In this document: in pieces, positions 25,702-33,166 of the stretch
Numbering within the stretch: position 1 is the stretch's first letter
Layout of the letters: each line of letters opens with the position of its first letter
Source: Streptomyces pseudovenezuelae
Lineage (GTDB): Bacteria; Actinomycetota; Actinomycetes; Streptomycetales; Streptomycetaceae
Reading direction: 5' to 3'
Assembly (NCBI RefSeq): GCF_001513955.1
Contig: NZ_KQ948148.1
Coordinates: forward strand, 611,905 to 675,904
DNA length: 64,000 bases
Translations under genes and position numbers: made by a program
The notes under the pieces: generated by a model
Told to the model about the DNA's origin: nothing
The model's database searches: none
What the model saw: the letters and a program-made list of their open reading frames with translations, nothing else

Positions 25702-27747
25702 TCAGATGTCGAGGAAGCGGACGTCCTTGGCGTTGCGCTGGATGAACTGGCGCCGAGCCTCGACGTCCTCGCCCATCAGGACCGAGAACAGGTCGTCGGC
25801 CTGGGCGGCGTCGTCGAGGGTGACCTGGCCGAGGACGCGGTGCTCCTGGTCCATGGTGGTCACGCGCAGTTCCTCGGCGTTCATCTCGCCGAGACCCTTG
25901 AAGCGCTGGATGGAGTCCTCGCGGATGCGCTTGCCGCGCTGGCGGCCCATCTCGATCAGCGCGTCGCGCTCGCGGTCGGAGTACGCGTACTCGACGTCGT
26001 CCCGGCCCCACTTGATCTTGTACAGGGGGGGACGGGAGAGGTACACGTGTCCGGCCTCGACCAGCGGCCGCATGAAGCGGAACAGGAAGGTCAGCAGCAG
26101 GGTGGAGATGTGCTGGCCGTCGACGTCGGCGTCCGCCATCAGGATGATCTTGTGATAGCGCAGCTTCTCGATGTCGAAGTCCTCGTGGACTCCGGTGCCG
26201 AAGGCGGAGATCAGTGCCTGGATCTCCTGGTTCTGCAGGATCTTGTCGATCCGCGCCTTCTCGACGTTCAGGATCTTGCCGCGGATCGGGAGGATGGCCT
26301 GGTACTCCGGGTTACGGCCGGACTTGGCCGAGCCGCCGGCGGAGTCACCCTCGACGATGAAGATCTCGCACTTGGTGGGGTCGTTCGACTGGCAGTCGGA
26401 GAGCTTGCCCGGCAGGGACGCGGTCTCCAGCAGCCCCTTGCGGCGGGTCAGGTCGCGGGCCTTGCGGGCCGCCACGCGCGCGGTCGCCGCCTGGATGGAC
26501 TTGCGGATGATGTCCGCGGCCTCGACGGGGTTGCGGTCCAGCCAGTCGGTGAGGTGCTCGTAGACGACCTTCTGGACGAAGGTCTTCACCTCGGTGTTGC
26601 CCAGCTTGGTCTTGGTCTGGCCCTCGAACTGCGGCTCGCTCAGCTTCACCGAGATGATCGCGGTCAGACCCTCGCGGATGTCGTCACCCGTGAGGTTGTC
26701 GTCCTTCTCGCGCAGCAGCTTCTTGTCGCGCGCGTACTTGTTGATCAGCGAGGTCAGCGCCGCCCGGAAGCCCTCCTCGTGCGTGCCGCCCTCGTGCGTG
26801 TGGATGATGTTGGCGAAGGAGTACACACCCTCGCTGTAACCGCCGTTCCACTGCATCGCGAGTTCGAGGGACAGGCTCTTGTCCTTGTCCTCGGCCTCAA
26901 GGTCGATCACGGTGGGGTGGACGACCTCCCCCTTGCGGGAGTTGAGGTACTTCACGAAGTCGACGATGCCGCCCTCGTAGTGGTACGAGACGGTCTTGAC
27001 CTCGTGCTTCTCGTCCTCGCCCGCCTCGTCCGCGCCGGCGGTGGCCTTCGCCGACTCACGCTCGTCGGTGAGGTTGATCCGCAGGCCCTTGTTGAGGAAC
27101 GCCATCTCCTGGAAGCGCCGCGAGAGCGTCTCGAAGGAGTACTCGGTGGTCTCGAAGATGTCCGGGTCGGCCCAGAAGGTGACCGTGGTGCCGTGCTCGT
27201 CCGTGGCCTCGTGCTGGGCCAGGGGGGCCGTCGGCACGCCCAGCTTGTAGTCCTGTGTCCAGCGGTAGCCGTCGGTCTTGATCTCGACGGCCACCTTGGT
27301 CGACAGGGCGTTCACGACGGAGACACCCACGCCGTGCAGACCGCCGGAGACCGCGTAGCCGCCGCCACCGAACTTGCCGCCCGCGTGCAGCACGGTCAGC
27401 ACGACCTCGACGGCCGGTTTGCCCTCGGACGGCACGATGCCGACCGGGATGCCGCGGCCGTTGTCGATGACCCGGACACCGCCGTCGGGGAGGATCGTGA
27501 CGTCGATGGTGTCCGCGTGGCCCGCCAGTGCCTCGTCGACGGAGTTGTCGACGACCTCCTGCACCAGGTGGTGCAGGCCGCGCTCGCCGGTCGAGCCGAT
27601 GTACATACCGGGTCGCTTGCGGACCGCGTCCAGACCCTCGAGGACGGTGATGGCGCTGGCGTCGTACGCCGTGGTCGAGGCCTCGGCGATTCCGGCCGGA
27701 GCCTCGGTGGACGGGATGTTCTCGTTGGGGTTGCCGGAATCGGCCAC
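25702..27747 (-). CDS. gyrB: DNA gyrase subunit B
   Basis: 681-residue ATPase subunit. The GHKL ATP-binding motifs are VVDNSVDEAL, DNGRGIP and GGLHGVGVSVVNAL; the TOPRIM metal-binding residues are in EGDSAGGSA and DADVDG. It ends with the typical DVRFLDI. The start is GTG 27747 (VADSGNPNEN), preceded by AGAAAGGG; a longer open frame to 27978 has no ribosome site and is upstream leader. The 396-bp region before it must hold the gyrBA promoter, which in Streptomyces responds to supercoiling (known for the genus, not visible here). Confidence 0.98.
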   Translation of the reverse strand: MADSGNPNENIPSTEAPAGIAEASTTAYDASAITVLEGLDAVRKRPGMYIGSTGERGLHHLVQEVVDNSVDEALAGHADTIDVTILPDGGVRVIDNGRGIPVGIVPSEGKPAVEVVLTVLHAGGKFGGGGYAVSGGLHGVGVSVVNALSTKVAVEIKTDGYRWTQDYKLGVPTAPLAQHEATDEHGTTVTFWADPDIFETTEYSFETLSRRFQEMAFLNKGLRINLTDERESAKATAGADEAGEDEKHEVKTVSYHYEGGIVDFVKYLNSRKGEVVHPTVIDLEAEDKDKSLSLELAMQWNGGYSEGVYSFANIIHTHEGGTHEEGFRAALTSLINKYARDKKLLREKDDNLTGDDIREGLTAIISVKLSEPQFEGQTKTKLGNTEVKTFVQKVVYEHLTDWLDRNPVEAADIIRKSIQAATARVAARKARDLTRRKGLLETASLPGKLSDCQSNDPTKCEIFIVEGDSAGGSAKSGRNPEYQAILPIRGKILNVEKARIDKILQNQEIQALISAFGTGVHEDFDIEKLRYHKIILMADADVDGQHISTLLLTFLFRFMRPLVEAGHVYLSRPPLYKIKWGRDDVEYAYSDRERDALIEMGRQRGKRIREDSIQRFKGLGEMNAEELRVTTMDQEHRVLGQVTLDDAAQADDLFSVLMGEDVEARRQFIQRNAKDVRFLDI

Positions 27748-28143
27748 GAAGCGCCCTTTCTGGCACAGCACGAGCCGGGCTCGTCGGCGGGTTGCCGGAG
27801 CGGCTGCGGCATGTTGCGTTGGTAAGCCTTGATCAGCGTTGCTCAGCTTCTCCCGGGCGGTCCCCACGTTCGGGGCGGGATTGGCTTCCAGTCTACCGGT
27901 AGCGCCGACAGTGATGGGGGTTTGCCGGTACCTGAGTCCGCATGTGCCGCCCTGAACCGGCGTCTTCCGGGTCCCCATATACGGAGCGGGGCTCCAAGAG
28001 GCTCACAGCGGCACTCAGCGCTTTCGGCCGTCAACCCTTGGCTACTTGGGAGTCAGGTCGGAATTCGCATCCGCGTGCAGTGCTACGACAAAGGCGTCGG
28101 CGGCGCCTCGAAGGCACCGCCGACGCCCCTGATGTGATGTCCG
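27748..28143. other. gyrB leader and dciA terminator region
   Basis: 396 bp without a gene. It contains the gyrB promoter region on the − strand and, at its far end, the terminator of the upstream transcript. I see no riboswitch or further ORF of substance. Confidence 0.5.
28093..28127 (-). terminator. Terminator of the recF-dciA transcript
   Basis: An 11-bp perfect stem (28093-28103 with 28117-28127) with inner pairing, 16 bp past the DUF721 stop. AAA flanks its left side, giving a short U-run on the − strand. Confidence 0.8.
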
Positions 28144-28695
28144 TCACCCGTAGGTGTCACCGGGTCCCGTGCTGCCCGGGGCCCGCAGCGGACCGTAGCG
28201 ACGAGGGGGCCCGCCGGGGCCGTTGACCTTGATCAACTTCACGGCGCCGTGCCCGAGATCCTCGTTGAGGCGGGCCACGAGCTGCGGCGCGAGCAGCCGC
28301 AGGTTCGTCGCCCAGGCCGTCGAGTCGCAGCGCACCACCAGGACCCGCTCGTCCTCGTCGTACCTCTCCGGCTCGCAGTGCTTGGCCACGTCCTCGCCCA
28401 CGATCTGCGGCCAGCGCCCCATCACCCCGCCGACCGCGGCCGGGGTCTCCCAGCCGCGCTCGGTGATCAGGCGGTTGATGGCGGCGCCGAACGCCATGGG
28501 GTCGCGTCCGTCGGCGCGCGCGCCGGAGCGCAGTCCGCCACCGCGCCTGGCCTGGCGCTTCTGCTGCGCCGCGTCCCCACGCGCGCGGGCCTGTTCCTTC
28601 GCGGCCCGGAGCGCCACGCGCGCGAGGTCGACGCCGGCGGGCTCGGCGGGCCCGGGGTTCTCGGCGGGGGGTCCGGGGGGTCGTTCCTCGGTCAT
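28144..28695 (-). CDS. dciA: DciA-like DUF721 protein
   Basis: 183-residue protein. An N-terminal Pro/Glu and basic region (ARARGDAAQQKRQARRGGG) precedes a DUF721 domain (about residues 65-165): LITERGWETPAAVGGVMGRWPQIVGEDVAKHCEPER and WATNLRLLAPQLVARLNEDLG. DUF721/DciA proteins load or activate the replicative helicase in bacteria without DnaC/DnaI. The ATG overlaps the recF stop (ATGA at 28692-28695), so it is translationally coupled to recF. The position between recF and gyrB is constant in actinobacteria. Confidence 0.9.
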   Translation of the reverse strand: MTEERPPGPPAENPGPAEPAGVDLARVALRAAKEQARARGDAAQQKRQARRGGGLRSGARADGRDPMAFGAAINRLITERGWETPAAVGGVMGRWPQIVGEDVAKHCEPERYDEDERVLVVRCDSTAWATNLRLLAPQLVARLNEDLGHGAVKLIKVNGPGGPPRRYGPLRAPGSTGPGDTYG

Positions 28696-29813
28696 ACGCG
28701 CTCCACCGTCCCCTCGGACACGGCGTACCGCGTCCCCGCCAGCACGTGCGGCACGTCGTCGTCGACCGCCGCCGTCACCAGGACCTGCTCACCGGGCGCG
28801 ACCAGTTCGGCCAGCCGCTCCCGGCGACGGGTGTCCAGCTCGGCGAAGACGTCGTCGAGGATCAGCACGGGCTCGTTGCCCTCGGCCCGCAGCAGGTCGT
28901 ACGACGCGAGGCGCAGCGCCAGCGCGTACGACCAGGACTCGCCGTGCGAGGCGTACCCCTTGGCGGGCAGCTGACCGAGTTTGAGATTCACATCGTCCCG
29001 ATGAGGTCCTACGAGGGTCACGCCCCGCTCGATCTCCTGCTTGCGCACCTCGGTGAGCGCCGCCAGCAGCTGCTCGTGGAGATCCTCACGCGTGTGTGCC
29101 TCGCCGGGCGCGGACGGCTTGTACTCCAGGGCGACCGGCCCGCCGCCCGGGGCCAGTTGTTCGTACGCCTTGTCGGTCAGGGGCTGGAGCGCGGCGATCA
29201 GGTCGAGCCGCTGGGCGAGCAGTTCGGCGCCCACGCGCGCGAGGTGCTGGTCCCACACGTCGAGGGTGGACAGGTCCATCGAACGGCCGCCGTGCCGCCT
29301 CGCGAGGGCGGCCGACTTCAGCAGGGTATTGCGCTGCTTGAGGACCCGTTCGTAGTCGGAGCGGACGCCGGCCATGCGCGGGGAGCGCGCGGTGATCAGC
29401 TCGTCCAGGAAGCGGCGCCGCTCACCCGGGTCGCCCTTCACCAGTGCGAGGTCCTCCGGCGCGAACAGCACCGTGCGCACGATCCCGAGCACATCACGCG
29501 GCCTGACCTGCGAGGACCTGTTGATGCGGGCGCGGTTCGCCTTGCCGGGGTTCAGCTCCAGCTCGACCAGCTGCTGCCGCTCGCCCTGTCTGACCTGCGC
29601 CCGGACGATCGCGCGGTCGGCGCCCATGCGGACCAGGGGGGCGTCGGAGGCGACCCGGTGGCTGCCGAGGGTGGCCAGGTAGCCGATCGCCTCGACCAGG
29701 TTCGTCTTGCCCTGTCCGTTGGGGCCCACGAACGCGGTGACGCCCGGGTCGAGCGGGACCTCGACCCGGGCGTACGAGCGGAAGTCGGCCAGCGACAGGT
29801 GCGTGACGTGCAT
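28692..29813 (-). CDS. recF: DNA replication and repair protein RecF
   Basis: 373-residue SMC-like ATPase that binds gapped DNA and helps RecR/RecO load RecA. Walker A is GPNGQGKT (30-37); Walker B with signature lies near the C-terminus (ILDDVFAELD). The start is ATG 29813 (MHVTHLSLADFRSYARVE), the canonical RecF N-terminus; the frame upstream is a shadow of gnd. Its stop overlaps the dciA start. A 65-bp gap to gnd contains several DnaA-box-like 9-mers. Confidence 0.97.
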   Translation of the reverse strand: MHVTHLSLADFRSYARVEVPLDPGVTAFVGPNGQGKTNLVEAIGYLATLGSHRVASDAPLVRMGADRAIVRAQVRQGERQQLVELELNPGKANRARINRSSQVRPRDVLGIVRTVLFAPEDLALVKGDPGERRRFLDELITARSPRMAGVRSDYERVLKQRNTLLKSAALARRHGGRSMDLSTLDVWDQHLARVGAELLAQRLDLIAALQPLTDKAYEQLAPGGGPVALEYKPSAPGEAHTREDLHEQLLAALTEVRKQEIERGVTLVGPHRDDVNLKLGQLPAKGYASHGESWSYALALRLASYDLLRAEGNEPVLILDDVFAELDTRRRERLAELVAPGEQVLVTAAVDDDVPHVLAGTRYAVSEGTVERV

Positions 29814-29838
29814 GGTCGGTCGCCGACCTCCCCCAGGT

Positions 29839-29881
29839 TGTGGACCGCGGTGTGTGGATGACTCCGCGGTCCTGTGGATTA
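29839..29881. other. DnaA-box-like cluster in the recF-gnd gap
   Basis: Three same-direction 9-mers related to the DnaA box: TGTGGACCG (29839-29847), TGTGGATGA (29853-29861) and TGTGGATTA (29873-29881). The middle one lies in the loop of a 7-bp inverted repeat (29844-29850 with 29864-29870). Confidence 0.5.
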
Positions 29882-30754
29882 CTTCGTCTCGACCGCGTGG
29901 CCGCCGAACTGGTTGCGCAGCGCCGCGATCATCTTCATCTGCGGCGAGTCGTCCTGCCGGGACGCGAACCGCGCGAACAGGGACGCGGTGATCGCCGGCA
30001 GCGGCACCGCGTGGTCGATGGCGGCCTCCACGGTCCACCGGCCCTCGCCGGAGTCCTGTGCGTAACCGCGCAGCTTGTCCAGGTGCTCGTCCTCGTCGAG
30101 GGCGTTGACCGCGAGGTCGAGCAGCCAGGAACGGATGACCGTGCCCTCCTGCCAGGAGCGGAAGACCTCCCGGACGTCGGTCACGGAGTCGACCTTCTCC
30201 AGGAGCTCCCAGCCCTCGGCATAGGCCTGCATCATCGCGTACTCGATGCCGTTGTGGACCATCTTCGCGAAGTGGCCCGCGCCGACCTTGCCGGCGTGCA
30301 CCGAGCCGGCGTCGCCCTCGGGCTTGAGGGCGTCGAAGACGGGCCGCACCTTGGCGACGTTCTCCGCGTCGCCGCCGTACATCAGCGCGTAGCCGTTCTC
30401 CAGGCCCCACACGCCGCCGGAGACGCCGCAGTCGACGAAGCCGATGCCCTTGGCGGCCAGCTCCCCGGCGTGCTTCTCGTCGTCCGTCCAGCGGGAGTTC
30501 CCGCCGTCCACGACGACGTCGCCCGGCTCCAGGAGCTCGGCCAGTTCGTCGATGGTGGCCTGGGTCGGCGCACCGGCCGGGACCATCACCCACACGACCC
30601 GCGGACCCTGCAACGCGTCCACAAGCTCCTTGAGGCTGTGGACATCGGCGAGGTCCGGGTTGCGGTCGTATCCGATCACGGTGTGGCCTGCGCGGCGGAT
30701 CCGCTCGCGCATGTTGCCGCCCATCTTGCCGAGGCCGACGAGACCGAGCTCCAT
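29879..30754 (-). CDS. gnd: 6-phosphogluconate dehydrogenase, short decarboxylating type
   Basis: 291-residue enzyme that oxidises 6-phosphogluconate to ribulose 5-phosphate in the pentose phosphate pathway. The Rossmann motif is GLVGLGKMGGNM (about 4-15), the substrate-binding segments are VVDGGNSRW and VSGGVWGLENG, and the catalytic Lys is in GAGHFAKMVHNGIEYAMMQ. Length near 300 rather than 470 residues marks the YqeC/GndA-like short class, often NAD-dependent. ATG at 30754 with AAGGAACC upstream. Its place between dnaN and recF is a known peculiarity of Streptomyces. Confidence 0.95.
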   Translation of the reverse strand: MELGLVGLGKMGGNMRERIRRAGHTVIGYDRNPDLADVHSLKELVDALQGPRVVWVMVPAGAPTQATIDELAELLEPGDVVVDGGNSRWTDDEKHAGELAAKGIGFVDCGVSGGVWGLENGYALMYGGDAENVAKVRPVFDALKPEGDAGSVHAGKVGAGHFAKMVHNGIEYAMMQAYAEGWELLEKVDSVTDVREVFRSWQEGTVIRSWLLDLAVNALDEDEHLDKLRGYAQDSGEGRWTVEAAIDHAVPLPAITASLFARFASRQDDSPQMKMIAALRNQFGGHAVETK

Positions 30755-30881
30755 CAGTGGTTCCTTAGGTTGCTGTGGCGTGTGAGGCACTTTCGTACCC
30801 ACGTACGAGCCTAAACCCGGACGCTCACGCACACCTGTGGGCATACGCGCTCAAACGTATGCCCTCACCTGGGGCTTTGGC

Positions 30882-32012
30882 TCAGCCGCTGAGGCGCACC
30901 GGCATGATCAGGTACTTGTAGGCCTCGTCCGCCTCGGCATCCAGGGCCGGCTTGCCGCTGAGCAGCGCGGGCTTGGTGGACGTGGTGAAGGAGAGCTGGG
31001 CCACCGGGGAGTCGATGGCGCTCAGGCCGTCCAGCAGGAAGGTCGGGTTGAAGGCGATCGAGACGTCGTCGCCCTCCAGCTGGGCGTCGACCCTTTCCAC
31101 AGCCTGTGCGTCGTCGCTGGAACCGGCCTCCAGGATCAGCACGCCCTGCTCGAAGCTCAGCCGCACCGGGGTGTTGCGCTCGGCCACCAGGGCCACGCGC
31201 TTGACGGCCTCCACGAAGGGGGCGGTCTCGATCACGGCGATGGAGTTGAACTCCGTCGGGAACAGCGAGCGGTACTTCGGCAGGTCGCCCTCGAGCAGAC
31301 GCGTGGTCGTGCGGCGGCCCGCGCCCTCGAAGCCGATCAGGCCCTCGCCCGCGCCCGAGCCGGACAGCGCCAGGATGACGCTGTCGCCGCTCGTGAGGGC
31401 CTTGGCGGTGTCCAGGAGCGTCTTGGCGGGCACCAGGGCGACCGCGGACGCCTCCGGGTTCTCCGGCTTCCACAGGAACTCACGGACCGCGAAGCGGTAG
31501 CGGTCGGTGGACGCCAGCGTGACGGTGTCGCCCTCGATCTCGATGCGCACACCGGTCAGGACGGGGAGCGTGTCGTCGCGGCCCGCGGCGATGGCCACCT
31601 GGGCGGCGGCGGAGGCGAAGACCTCACCGGGGACGGTGCCCGTGGCGCTCGGCATCTGCGGCAGCGCCGGGTACTCCTCCACCGGCAGGGTGTGGAGGGT
31701 GAAGCGCGAGGAGCCGCAGACCACCGTCGCCCGTACACCGTCTGTGGAAATCTCCACCGGGCGGTTGGGCAGGGCGCGGCAGATGTCGGCGAGCAGGCGG
31801 CCGGAGACGAGCACCGTGCCCTCCTCCTCGACCTCGGCCTCCACGGAGACCCGCGCGGAGACCTCGTAGTCGAAGCTGGACAGGCTCAGCTGGCCTTCCT
31901 CGGCCTTCAGGAGAAGGCCGGCGAGGACCGGCGCCGGCGGACGGGCCGGGAGGCTGCGCGCCGCCCAGGCCACTGCCTCCGCGAGTACGTCGCGTTCCAC
32001 CCGGATCTTCAC
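30882..32012 (-). CDS. dnaN: DNA polymerase III sliding clamp (beta)
   Basis: 376-residue clamp with three similar domains, ending YKYLIMPVRLSG, the universal beta C-terminus (PMRL-type). The N-terminus KIRVERDVLAEAVAWAARSLPARP matches the actinobacterial clamp. The start is GTG 32012 with AGGAGG nine bases upstream; the open frame to 32474 runs into oriC and is not translated sense. It tethers the replicase to DNA and docks many partners. Transcription reads away from oriC. Confidence 0.98.
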   Translation of the reverse strand: MKIRVERDVLAEAVAWAARSLPARPPAPVLAGLLLKAEEGQLSLSSFDYEVSARVSVEAEVEEEGTVLVSGRLLADICRALPNRPVEISTDGVRATVVCGSSRFTLHTLPVEEYPALPQMPSATGTVPGEVFASAAAQVAIAAGRDDTLPVLTGVRIEIEGDTVTLASTDRYRFAVREFLWKPENPEASAVALVPAKTLLDTAKALTSGDSVILALSGSGAGEGLIGFEGAGRRTTTRLLEGDLPKYRSLFPTEFNSIAVIETAPFVEAVKRVALVAERNTPVRLSFEQGVLILEAGSSDDAQAVERVDAQLEGDDVSIAFNPTFLLDGLSAIDSPVAQLSFTTSTKPALLSGKPALDAEADEAYKYLIMPVRLSG

Positions 32013-32189
32013 TGTTGCCGCCTCCTGCTGTTGCCGGCGCTGCTCGGCCTGCCTGGCTTCGTCGTCTGTCTCGGTGTCGTCGGTCCCTGTGCCGGGAAGG
32101 ACACCGGGGAACAGTCTGACGCACCCCACTGACAGTAGGTGCCTCTCGGGGTCAAGTCGTGACGAGGGGCAGCCGGGAGCCGGACAGCG

Positions 32190-32770
32190 AGTTGTGCACA
32201 GGCCCCACTTCGAAACGGATTCCCAGCTCTCTCTAGTTGGGAGTAGTAGTAGGGGCTGTGGATACGGTGGATAACCTCGTTTTCCCAGCTCAGAGCGGGA
32301 ATTTTGTCCACTGGTCCTGTGGGCGACGGCGGTGGACAACCGGGTGTATCTGTGGAGAACAAAAAGTTCTGCACACTCCGTGCACAGCCTGAGGCGACTT
32401 CTCCCCAGCGCCGTCCCCAGCTTTACCCGTCTTTCCCACAGCCCAACCCGGCACCTTCGTGTGACGCCTTTCACTCGACCCGGTGATCAGGCGCGTCGCG
32501 TTGCCGAACAGTGGACAGGCATGTGGAGAAGCTGGTGATCGCTGGGGACAACCGGCCCCAGCCTGTGGGTTGCCGGTGGACAACTCGGTGCACAGCCTGT
32601 GGATCTTCTCGCTGTCCACAGTCTGTGGAGATCCTTCGTCCACGAATCCACAGCCACCTGACCTGGCCTGATGGTCTTTCACCAGGCAGCCTGTGGACCG
32701 CGATCTGGACAACTTCGCAGTCCCCAGGATGTGGACGGGAAAAAGTCACCGGATCTGTGGAGGGAGGCCG
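32190..32770. other. oriC: Replication origin oriC with about 20 DnaA boxes
   Basis: The dnaN-dnaA intergenic region carries about 20 nine-mers matching or near the Streptomyces DnaA box TTGTCCACA on both strands. Examples: TGTGGATAC 32257, GGTGGATAA 32266, TTGTCCACT 32304, GGTGGACAA 32331 and 32575, TGTGGAGAA 32351 and 32522, CTGTCCACA 32612, GAATCCACA 32644, TGTGGACCG 32692, TGTGGACGG 32730 and TGTGGAGGG 32756. No long AT-rich block is present, as is normal for this genus. The edges are set by the first and last boxes and are approximate. Confidence 0.95.
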
Positions 32771-32826
32771 TAACCCGGCGGGGAATCGAACACCGGGCTA
32801 CGGCGCCGTGACCTGAGGAACGGCGA

Positions 32827-32859
32827 AGGGCGCCCCGGGACCTCGTCCCCGGGCGCCCT
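32827..32859 (-). terminator. Strong hairpin between oriC and dnaA
   Basis: 15-bp stem with one mismatch (32827-32841 with 32845-32859) and a 3-nt loop. It lies 300 bp downstream of the dnaA stop and may stop dnaA transcription from entering oriC. Confidence 0.6.
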
Positions 32860-32885
32860 GGACGCCGTAAACCTGTCGCCGAGCC

Positions 32886-33138
32886 TTGGAGGTGGAGCGC
32901 CGGCGTATCGAAGGCGATCTGCACGATGGCGCCCGGCAGCGCCTGGTCGCGTTGACGATGACCTTGGGCCTGCCCCTCTCGACGCCCGCCGAGGCCCCTC
33001 GCCGATCAGTTGGCCAAGTCCCACGACGCGGAGGGCGAGGTCCTCGCGGAGCCGTGCGAACTTTTCCACGGCTCCGCCCGAAGGTCCTGGCGGGCCGCGG
33101 ACTCGGGCCGCGGACTCGGGCCGCGGACTCGGGCCGCC
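32886..33138 (+). pseudogene. Decayed histidine kinase fragment (HisKA_3) beside oriC
   Basis: The + frame from 32886 reads LEVERRRIEGDLHDGARQRL, continued by VALTMTLGL: the phosphoacceptor box of NarL/DegS-type sensor kinases, with the His in DLHDG. Homology then shifts frame: about 33003-33050 another frame gives ADQLAKSHDAEGEVLAE, matching the LVAKSHDEAKEVLAELR helix, and later the first frame gives RPKVLAGRGL, matching the HPxVLxDRGL segment. At least two frameshifts, no upstream domain and no ATPase domain mark it as a remnant. It ends in a 13-bp tandem repeat. It lies in the dnaA-oriC gap, opposite to dnaA. Confidence 0.8.
33091..33138. repeat. 13-bp tandem repeat, about 3.6 copies
   Basis: Unit CGGGCCGCGGACT repeats exactly at 33091, 33104 and 33117 with a partial copy at 33130. 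The unit length is not a multiple of three, so it would shift frame in a gene. It ends about 30 bp from the dnaA stop. Confidence 0.85.
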
Positions 33139-33166
33139 GTGTCCGACGCCGCCGACGCCGCCGACC

